6,672 nt of DNA, from NCBI GenBank assembly GCA_039190005.1, contig JBCCYM010000081.1, positions 1-6,672 of the forward strand. The letters run 5' to 3'. Each line of letters opens with the position of its first letter. The first letter of the stretch is position 1. Of the stretch, positions 1-4,559 are shown piece after piece. The notes under the pieces are model-generated. The model saw nothing but the letters and a program-made list of their open reading frames with translations. It was not told the origin of the DNA and ran no database searches. A program made the position numbers and the translations under genes. Source of the DNA: JBCCYM01 sp039190005 (GTDB lineage Bacteria > Pseudomonadota > Gammaproteobacteria > UBA12402).

Positions 1-380
1 ATAACCTTAAGTTAAACAATCCGCAAGCTTGCAGCGCGTTATTACACAGGAACTATCTTATTGTTTATAGTTGGCCAAGTGATTTATATCCTGTCATTGT
101 CAAAGGTGAGAATATTCCTTTTTCACAATTTCCTAAATTTAAAATTCACACAGTAGATCATAGTATAAGGCATTGGCGCAATATTTCCGCTAACGAATTG
201 ATTGTTAATCAACAAGTGATTGCTCAATTAAAAAGGGCTAATCTTTATGTGCGACTTAAAGACAATAAATGGTCAAGCACTATGAACCTTACAGTACCAC
301 AACCCAATGGCGACACAATTAAATGTGTCTATCAAGGTGTCAATATTCCCAAGGACGCAACATTATTGTTGCGTTACTAA
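1..380 (+). CDS. C-terminal part of an unrecognised protein (gene enters from left edge)
   Basis: The frame is open from the first complete codon at position 3 to the TAA at 378-380, giving 125 visible residues. There is no ATG upstream of an internal TTG at 198, so the true start most likely lies off the left edge and this is a 3' fragment of a larger gene. The visible part is polar and mixed, with aromatic-rich stretches (YLIVYSWPSDLYP near the left, RHWRNIS in the middle). Its tail, YVRLKDNKWSSTMNLTV and CVYQGVNIPKDATLLLRY, alternates in a way that suggests beta strands. No transmembrane helix or catalytic motif is evident. I do not recognise the family. The last ~60 codons are repeated in damaged form about 1.17 kb downstream, so this copy is probably the intact or parental one. 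That the frame is coding is well supported; function is unknown. Confidence 0.7.
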   Translation, partial: NLKLNNPQACSALLHRNYLIVYSWPSDLYPVIVKGENIPFSQFPKFKIHTVDHSIRHWRNISANELIVNQQVIAQLKRANLYVRLKDNKWSSTMNLTVPQPNGDTIKCVYQGVNIPKDATLLLRY

Positions 381-430
381 GCTATTCCGCGACAAAAACC
401 GCGTTTATTCTAAGCATAGTAATAAACCAG
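202..430 (+). repeat. Direct repeat copy A: gene tail plus ~50 bp of 3' flank
   Basis: This stretch matches 1368-1598 over about 230 bp with roughly 23 substitutions and one 2-base gap (about 90% identity by eye). It covers the last ~59 codons of the left-edge gene, its stop codon, and the downstream run that begins GCTATTCCGCGACAAAAAC. Similarity fades after AAACCAG in both copies. The two copies have the same orientation and are 1,166 bp apart. Confidence 0.9.
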
Positions 431-449
431 TAGGTTGATTTTATTATAG

Positions 450-560
450 CTTTTTATTCGTCGTTATGGTTTTAACCCCTTAGCTATTTCAAAATCCAAT
501 GGTGGCAACACCGTGTCGGCTCGAGTTCAATCTTCAGTATCAGATGCGTTAAGCAATTAA
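450..560 (+). pseudogene. Possible gene remnant, stop-bounded 36-codon fragment without a start
   Basis: A frame bounded by TAG (447-449) and TAA (558-560) encodes 36 residues with a protein-like composition, including IRRYGFNPLAISKSNGG and a Ser/Val/Ala-rich end (TVSARVQSSVSDALSN). It contains no ATG and only one late GTG. It lies in the same frame as the left-edge gene but is separated from it by several stops. It could be the tail of a gene whose front was lost when the neighbouring segment was rearranged, or chance. Its family is not recognised. Confidence 0.25.
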
Positions 561-564
561 AAAT

Positions 565-888
565 TTAGTGTATTGAACGGGTATGGACTTCCAGCTTAAT
601 ATTTTCTTGCAATTGAATAAATTTTATAATGTCAAATAATGATTGACTAGTTGGATTACCATTAGTGCTCAACATTCTTTGTAGGCTTTTACTATTTTTA
701 TGTAGTTTTTTAGCTAATGGTTCAAATGATATTGTCGCGTTGATATAGTCTCGCAACATAGACTTTGCCACATTCAAATCACCAGATAGCAGCTCATTAA
801 TTGCTGAAATTAATATAGCTTGACGAAACTCCATATCATGTTTAGCACGCGCCACAATTGTTTCTTTAAACTTTTTTGTTAATGGCAT
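565..888 (-). CDS. HigA-like antitoxin (putative addiction module antidote, HTH protein)
   Basis: This is the DNA-binding antitoxin of a type II toxin-antitoxin pair. It would neutralise the upstream RelE/HigB-type toxin by binding it, and it would repress the operon. The 107-residue protein fits the 'probable addiction module antidote' family end to end: MPLTKKFKETIVARA at the N-terminus, ELLSGDLNVAKSMLRDYINAT at 32-52, then a Cro/C1-like helix-turn-helix at about 53-95 (SFEPLAKKLHKNSKSLQRML, GNPTSQSLFDII), ending LQENIKLEV. I chose the ATG at 888 because the family begins MPLT and a strong GAGGT ribosome site lies 7 bases upstream. A 9-codon extension to 915 would only read back over the end of the toxin gene. 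The toxin stop is 5 bp upstream, the usual toxin-first arrangement of HigBA-type operons. It looks complete and undamaged. The family assignment is by recalled consensus. Confidence 0.88.
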   Translation of the reverse strand: MPLTKKFKETIVARAKHDMEFRQAILISAINELLSGDLNVAKSMLRDYINATISFEPLAKKLHKNSKSLQRMLSTNGNPTSQSLFDIIKFIQLQENIKLEVHTRSIH

Positions 889-893
889 ATTTT

Positions 894-1157
894 TTACCTC
901 TTTTTTTTCTTGCACTGTTTATAATCGCGCCAATGCAGTTTTGCTTGTTTTATATCTCTACCTTGCTGTTTCTTTGTGCCACCGCCTAGTAAAATAATTA
1001 ATCGATCATTATCTTGACCAAAATAAATACGTTGGCTCATCCGATACAATGCTGTTGCAATTTTTTCAGCATTTATACCTCTTAATCTATTAAACCATAT
1101 TGAAAAAGGTGATTTACCCTTACTATTAACATACTCGAGTATCTCAATTTCTATCAT
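894..1157 (-). CDS. RelE/HigB-type (Gp49-like) toxin with apparent internal deletion
   Basis: Intact relatives are ribosome-dependent mRNA interferases of the RelE/ParE superfamily. The 87 residues show family hallmarks at both ends. N-terminal: IEIEILEYV, then SPFSIWFNRLRG and EKIATALYRMSQ (to residue 42). C-terminal: RIYFGQDNDRLIILLGGGTKKQQGRDI and AKLHWRDYK, with a Lys-rich end. In relatives as I recall them, a segment of about 24-27 residues, roughly 'GN..VK.VG.GV.E.RI..GPGY', sits between the two blocks. Here Q42 is joined directly to R43-I-Y-F-G, so that segment, covering central beta strands, is missing without breaking the frame. The protein is therefore probably not a working toxin. 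No Shine-Dalgarno precedes the ATG at 1157, and the predicted transcription start is only a few bases upstream. Family membership is confident; the deletion is inferred from memory of the family. Confidence 0.82.
   Translation of the reverse strand: MIEIEILEYVNSKGKSPFSIWFNRLRGINAEKIATALYRMSQRIYFGQDNDRLIILLGGGTKKQQGRDIKQAKLHWRDYKQCKKKKR
896..900 (-). promoter_or_regulatory. Ribosome binding site GAGGT deciding the antitoxin start
   Basis: Read on the minus strand, GAGGT is followed by 7 A/T bases and then the ATG at 888-886. It shares its last base with the toxin stop codon (TAA, 896-894), so translation of the two genes is probably coupled. It supports the shorter antitoxin start over the in-frame ATG at 915. 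Confidence 0.75.
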
Positions 1158-1164
1158 TTAATAG

Positions 1165-1196
1165 TACCATATAAGTTACCATAATACAATTGTAAA
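1165..1196 (-). promoter_or_regulatory. Putative toxin-antitoxin promoter with tandem TATGGTA operator
   Basis: On the minus strand, a -35-like TTTACA (1196-1191) is followed after 17 bases by a -10-like TATATG (1173-1168), 10 bp before the toxin ATG. The heptamer TATGGTA occurs twice in the same orientation, 12 bp apart (1183-1177 and 1171-1165), covering the spacer and the -10. Repeats in this position are typical of autoregulated toxin-antitoxin operons, so these are candidate antitoxin binding sites. The promoter match is moderate. Confidence 0.4.
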
Positions 1197-1367
1197 GTCA
1201 TATCTCATAAAAATATTTAAAGTGAAAAATCTCTCCCACCTGTGAGGAGATCTGTAAAGCAATAAAGTATCCAAATCGAAAGTTTGACAAAATGGGGAGG
1301 AAATTCGCATCTTGAAGGGCAATGGGTATATATCCATTATAATACTACTTAACAAAAAAATAAACAT
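1197..1367. other. AT-rich spacer with no supportable gene
   Basis: About 170 bp between the toxin promoter and the second copy of the gene tail. I see no convincing coding frame. It contains a short inverted repeat TCTCC/GGAGA around 1231-1249, an isolated TTGACA at 1284-1289, and an isolated TATAAT at 1338-1343. The last two are too far apart to form a promoter together. Most of the 1158-1708 stretch without an intact gene is made up of this spacer, the degenerate repeat and two promoters. Confidence 0.5.
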
Positions 1368-1598
1368 TTGTTAATCAACCACAGTAGTTGCTAAATTAAA
1401 AATGACTAATCTTCATGTGCAACTTAAAGACAATAAATGGTCAAGCACTATGAATCTTACAGTCTTACAACTCAATGACGATAAAATTAAATGTGTCTAT
1501 CAAGGTGTCAATATTCCCAAAGACGCAACATCATTGTTGCGTTACTAAGCTATTCCGCGACAAAAACTGCGTTTATTCTAAGGACAGCAACAAACCAG
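1368..1598 (+). repeat. Direct repeat copy B: degenerate second copy of the gene tail
   Basis: This is the second copy of the 202-430 segment. It carries two extra bases near its left end (around 1380, in AACCACAG versus AACAAG) and about 23 substitutions. Similarity runs past the stop codon to AAACCAG and then stops abruptly. Left of TTGTTAATC the copies are unrelated, so only the end of the gene was duplicated. Confidence 0.9.
1375..1548 (+). pseudogene. Frameshifted duplicate of the left-edge gene's C-terminus
   Basis: The frame ending at TAA 1546-1548 encodes VVAKLKMTNLHVQLKDNKW, SSTMNL and CVYQGVNIPKDATSLLRY, clearly a copy of the tail of the left-edge gene. A 2-base insertion near its left end throws the upstream frame into a TAA at 1372-1374, and there is no gene body ahead of it. 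From the internal ATG at 1402 only 48 residues could be made. Differences from the other copy include several non-conservative changes (two Pro to Leu, Gly to Asp, Leu to Ser), as expected for sequence no longer under selection. Function is unknown, as for the parent gene. Confidence 0.75.
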
Positions 1599-1643
1599 GC
1601 AGTCAAATTCTTGATTTTTCATCTCGCTGATCATAACTATAAG

Positions 1644-1672
1644 TTCACATCTTAAAATAAAATAAGTATAGT
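1644..1672 (+). promoter_or_regulatory. Sigma-70-type promoter for the hydrolase gene
   Basis: TTCACA (1644-1649) is followed after exactly 17 bp by TATAGT (1667-1672); each differs from consensus at one position. Transcription would begin near 1679, giving a leader of about 30 bases before the ATG at 1709. This argues against a possible TTG start at 1673, which would lie upstream of the transcript. Confidence 0.6.
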
Positions 1673-1708
1673 TTGTTATCATCTAAACTATTATCAGCAG
1701 AAATTAAA

Positions 1709-2437
1709 ATGAATACTAGAGAATACTTAACAGACGCGACCAAAGCATTTTTTGACAGTCTGGAACAATCATGGAAAGCAAGTCCACCAAAAGCTTTATC
1801 GGCAACCTCTATAAACGAATATAGAGAAAATGCCAGAAATTTTTTTGAATCCACAGCGTTACCCGCGGAAGATGCTCAATATGAATGTATCACTATTCCA
1901 ACAATGGATGGGCAGCACATTTCAGCAAATGTGTATCACTCTATTTCAGCAAAAAAAGGAAGAGGTGTATTGATTTTTTATCCGGGAGGCGCCTTTATTG
2001 CTAAATTAGGCGCGCATCATTCCCCTATTAGCCACATCGCCAATAAAACAGATTGTTGTATTATTGTCCCTGACTGCCGATTAGCGCCTGAAAACAAATT
2101 TCCAACTGGACTGCATGACGCTTTTTGCATTTTAAATTGGGTTTATAAAAAAGGCACTGCTTTATATGGCATTGATCCAAACAAAATTATTGTAGGCGGC
2201 GATAGTTCTGGAGGAAATTTCGCGGCGTTAACAGCTATTTATGCCAGAGACAATAACATTTCTTTACTTTGTCAAATTCTCATCAGTCCTATTACCGATC
2301 TGAGCAGAAGTTTAACTAGTTTTAAGAAGGAAGAACAACAAGATATACTGACAAGCCCAGAATTTGTTGAATGGGCGTATCAGCACTATTTTCCCAACGG
2401 ATTTAACAGAAAATCGCCACAGGCATCTTTTAACTAG
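1709..2437 (+). CDS. Alpha/beta hydrolase (HSL family), C-terminally truncated
   Basis: The protein belongs to the hormone-sensitive-lipase-like esterases (alpha/beta hydrolase fold-3), which cleave carboxylic esters through a Ser-Asp-His triad. Of 242 residues, the recognisable parts are an N-terminal cap region, GVLIFYPGGAF at 86-96 (in the place of the usual HGGGF oxyanion loop), IIVPDCRLAPENKFP at 118-132, and the nucleophile elbow GDSSGG at 164-169 with Ser166. It ends at 'NRKSPQASFN', the point where family members continue through the 'SP' segment to the catalytic Asp and His. Typical members exceed 300 residues, so about 70-80 residues and two of the three catalytic residues are missing; catalysis is unlikely. 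The ATG was chosen because the promoter above starts transcription downstream of an alternative TTG. The Shine-Dalgarno is weak. It is probably a decaying gene. The family call is firm; the substrate is unknown. Confidence 0.85.
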   Translation: MNTREYLTDATKAFFDSLEQSWKASPPKALSATSINEYRENARNFFESTALPAEDAQYECITIPTMDGQHISANVYHSISAKKGRGVLIFYPGGAFIAKLGAHHSPISHIANKTDCCIIVPDCRLAPENKFPTGLHDAFCILNWVYKKGTALYGIDPNKIIVGGDSSGGNFAALTAIYARDNNISLLCQILISPITDLSRSLTSFKKEEQQDILTSPEFVEWAYQHYFPNGFNRKSPQASFN

Positions 2438-2459
2438 CATATATAAAATTTAGTTAATT

Positions 2460-2476
2460 AAGTTAATAATTAACTT
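2460..2476. promoter_or_regulatory. Perfect 17-bp palindrome, candidate MarR operator
   Basis: AAGTTAATAATTAACTT is a perfect inverted repeat with 8-bp arms and a single central A. It ends inside the -35 hexamer of the regulator's promoter and lies 36 bp before the marR start codon. MarR-family dimers bind palindromes of this size, often in their own promoters, so autorepression is the natural reading. Two TTAATTAA sites (2454-2461, 2479-2486) surround it. Confidence 0.6.
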
Positions 2477-2503
2477 GATTAATTAAATTAAGTGCTATAT
2501 AAT
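2475..2503 (+). promoter_or_regulatory. Promoter of the marR-MFS operon, predicted to give a nearly leaderless mRNA
   Basis: TTGATT (2475-2480), a 17-bp spacer, then a perfect TATAAT (2498-2503). The expected start point, about 7 bp downstream, falls at 2510-2511, immediately before the ATG at 2512. No Shine-Dalgarno is present in the bases before that ATG. Repressor bound at the adjacent palindrome would block the -35 region. Confidence 0.6.
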
Positions 2504-2511
2504 GCTTAATT

Positions 2512-2946
2512 ATGACTAGCAAAAATTTCCCAAAACACTTATTAGAACGCTTTATTAGCTGCAATAGCAAGATTAGGTTAGCTACTTTAGCTTCGGAGCA
2601 GGAATTTCTTAATTTGGCCGGCAAAATAAATGCGGCACAATTACAGCTTATACTCGCCATTGGCACATGTGAAAACTGTAGCATGAAATATTTAGCACAG
2701 ATACTGGGTTCCAGCCCCGCGAATATCAGCCAAATGATTAAACGATTGCAAGTTAAAAAATTTGTCAGCTGTACGCGTGATGTTACTGATCGCCGCGCCT
2801 CACAAGTCCGTTTATTAAGCAAAGGTCAAAAAATTTATCAAGCGCATCGTCAACATGTGTTACGCGTGACCAAACAATGGTTTGCAAAAATGAGTCATGA
2901 TGAGCAACTATTTTTCTTGGAAATATGGGAGAGATTATGCCAATAA
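2512..2946 (+). CDS. MarR-family transcriptional regulator
   Basis: A winged helix-turn-helix repressor of 144 residues, the usual length for MarR proteins. The DNA-binding domain is clear: MKYLAQILGSSPANISQMIKRLQ (about 58-80) is the helix-turn-helix with its recognition helix, followed by the wing, where DRRASQVRLLSKG at 93-105 matches the family 'D.R...v.LT..G' signature. Flanking helices (1-50 and 106-144) would form the dimer interface. Cysteines at 17, 53, 56, 87 and 143 include a C-x-x-C (TCENCS) just before the helix-turn-helix. The gene overlaps the start of the MFS exporter gene by 10 bp, indicating one transcript and translational coupling. It most likely represses this operon, released by a toxic ligand, as in many marR-efflux pairs. 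The ligand is unknown. No Shine-Dalgarno precedes the start. Confidence 0.9.
   Translation: MTSKNFPKHLLERFISCNSKIRLATLASEQEFLNLAGKINAAQLQLILAIGTCENCSMKYLAQILGSSPANISQMIKRLQVKKFVSCTRDVTDRRASQVRLLSKGQKIYQAHRQHVLRVTKQWFAKMSHDEQLFFLEIWERLCQ
2927..2933 (+). promoter_or_regulatory. Ribosome binding site GGGAGAG deciding the exporter start
   Basis: GGGAGAG lies 3-9 bases before the ATG at 2937 and within the 3' end of marR. It supports ATG 2937 over the in-frame ATG at 2925, which overlaps this purine run and has only a weak GGA upstream. Confidence 0.6.
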
Positions 2947-4457
2947 AGTTATCGCTTGAGCAAAAAATCACACTATGCATTGTAAGCATCGCTGTTGCTT
3001 TAGTATTCATCGATATGACTGTTTTTAGCATCACTTTACCGGCGATTCAACGGCATTTTTCCGCTACTCGCCATCAAGGTTTTTGGATAGTAAATATCTA
3101 CTTAATGATCACCGCGACACTCACACTTGCCACTGGCAAAATTAGTGATTATTTTGGTCATCAACGAATTTTTTCTATTGGCACCTTAGTATTTATTGCC
3201 GCTTCTTTTTTATGTGGCATTGCCATGTCCATTAAATTTTTACTATTTGCTCGGGCCTTACAGTCTTTTGGCGCCGCGTTTATACTCATTGCCGGCATGA
3301 GCCTTATCGCCACCAGCTTCTCTGATGAAAATCGCGGGCGCGCTACCGGTATAGCCATGGGATTTGCCACCTTTATGATGACTATCGCCCCTTTTATTGG
3401 CGGGATAATTATTCAATGGTTAAATTGGCGTTGGATATTTTTTATGAATGTTTTTCTGGGACTGTTAATAAGTTATTTTTTGATAAAACAATTATTTACA
3501 TCCACGCCCGCGACTCAATCACAAACAAAATCTTCTTTTGATTATTTTGGTTTTATCAGTATCACTTCATTTACCGTAAGCATTATATTAGCTTGCCAAA
3601 ACAGTCCTCACTGGGGATGGTTCAATACAAAAACCGTGTTGGCAATTATCATTGCCATTGTCAGTTTAGTTATCTTTATTGTTGTTGAAAAAAAACAGGC
3701 GAATCCACTGATTGATTTTGAATTATTTAAGCTACCTAATTATCGCCCAGGTTGTTTGATTATGGCATTATCACATTGCATCAACTATTTTGTTATTTTC
3801 GCCGGCGTCTTTTTACAAACCGCGCTAGGTTATAAACCATTCATCACTGCCCTACTCCTATTACCTGCCGGTCTATTACTCGCCATATTTTCCAATGTTG
3901 GCGGCTATCTTGCCGATAAATTAGGCGCTCGAATACCGATGATTGCGGGCACCGGTTTATTAACAGCAGGATTATTACTATCGACCTTAACCATCAAATC
4001 CATGTCATATATGGCGATTTTGCCAACTTTAATCGCCTATGGCATTGGTATCTGCCTCTTAAGCAATCCATTACGCACATCGATGCTACGACACACTGCC
4101 AAAGAAAAGTACGGCATGGCAAATTCAATTCTCAGCGGCACGCGTCAAATTGGTGGGGCAATAGGTTTCGCAATAGTCAGTAGCGTGATTAGTTATGGCG
4201 AAAAAATAAGCGCGCGGCATCAATTATTAGCACATATCCCAAATTTAAGCATAGCAAAAATTGATATTCTTCTCGGCATTTTAACACGCAATAGCAATAG
4301 TATGGTACTACTTAAACAATTTACACCAGCACAACAAACAATGATGAAACAAATTATTTTACAAAGCTATGTCCACAGTTTTACCATTGCTTTAGTGCTA
4401 TTAAGTGTAATCATGTTAATCTGCTTTTTGATCAGTATTCTATTTATCAAGCGTTAA
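2937..4457 (+). CDS. DHA2-family MFS multidrug exporter (EmrB/QacA-like, 14 TM)
   Basis: An inner-membrane drug:H+ antiporter of 506 residues, the right size for the 14-helix DHA2 group. Family motifs are visible. Motif D1 in helix 1: VFIDMTVFSITLP (23-35), with the acidic residue in the membrane. Motif A in loop 2-3: GKISDYFGHQRI (67-78), partly repeated in the second half as GGYLADKLGARIP (322-334). Then R106-ALQSFGAA, the motif C region APFIGG (151-156) in helix 5, and WLNWRWIFFMNV (161-172). A loop of about 60 polar residues (420-480) before the last helix is also typical. No HlyD/EmrA-like partner is encoded nearby, so it may act alone or with a partner elsewhere. It shares the marR transcript and presumably exports a compound sensed by that regulator. 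The substrate cannot be told from sequence. No truncation is seen. Confidence 0.92.
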   Translation: MPIKLSLEQKITLCIVSIAVALVFIDMTVFSITLPAIQRHFSATRHQGFWIVNIYLMITATLTLATGKISDYFGHQRIFSIGTLVFIAASFLCGIAMSIKFLLFARALQSFGAAFILIAGMSLIATSFSDENRGRATGIAMGFATFMMTIAPFIGGIIIQWLNWRWIFFMNVFLGLLISYFLIKQLFTSTPATQSQTKSSFDYFGFISITSFTVSIILACQNSPHWGWFNTKTVLAIIIAIVSLVIFIVVEKKQANPLIDFELFKLPNYRPGCLIMALSHCINYFVIFAGVFLQTALGYKPFITALLLLPAGLLLAIFSNVGGYLADKLGARIPMIAGTGLLTAGLLLSTLTIKSMSYMAILPTLIAYGIGICLLSNPLRTSMLRHTAKEKYGMANSILSGTRQIGGAIGFAIVSSVISYGEKISARHQLLAHIPNLSIAKIDILLGILTRNSNSMVLLKQFTPAQQTMMKQIILQSYVHSFTIALVLLSVIMLICFLISILFIKR

Positions 4458-4461
4458 ACCC

Positions 4462-4556
4462 AAAAATCCACAGCGGTTCCTGAGCTTGTCGAAGGACAGT
4501 CCCTGAGCCTGTCCAAGAACCACCCTTCGACAAGCTCAGGGACCAGTGTGATTTTT
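4462..4556. terminator. Two-way terminator between convergent genes
   Basis: The gap between the exporter stop (4457) and the dehydrogenase stop (4560) folds as one long imperfect palindrome. The outer arms are AAAAATC (4462-4468) and GATTTTT (4550-4556); the main stem is 21 bp (4475-4495 with 4524-4544, one T/G mismatch), with a small inner hairpin GGACAG/CTGTCC. From either strand a strong stem is followed by a run of five T, as in a bidirectional intrinsic terminator. Confidence 0.65.
4479..4540. repeat. REP-like element of three 17-mer units (CCTGAGCTTGTCGAAGG family)
   Basis: Unit 1 is CCTGAGCTTGTCGAAGG at 4479-4495. Unit 2, at 4502-4518, is a degenerate direct copy (14 of 17 match, 23 bp downstream). 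Unit 3, at 4524-4540, is the exact reverse complement of unit 1. This 17-mer is, to my recollection, a recurrent intergenic repeat in many bacterial genomes. It is much more GC-rich than the surrounding DNA. Confidence 0.8.
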
Positions 4557-4559
4557 AGA

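Noticed and set aside
1176..1367. Minus-strand 63-codon open frame in the spacer
   Set aside because: No ribosome site, no recognisable family, AT-rich composition giving hydrophobic residues by chance; its end overlaps the toxin promoter.
1645..1854. Minus-strand 69-codon frame opposite the hydrolase start
   Set aside because: It is antisense to the conserved hydrolase reading frame and shows no family features.
2502..2519. Five-codon ORF overlapping the marR start (possible leader peptide)
   Set aside because: Its ATG lies inside the TATAAT box, upstream of the predicted transcript start, so it would not be transcribed.
2463..3034. Minus-strand frames of 119 and 83 codons opposite marR and the exporter start
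   Set aside because: They are mirror frames of two well-supported conserved genes, with no ribosome sites or recognisable motifs.
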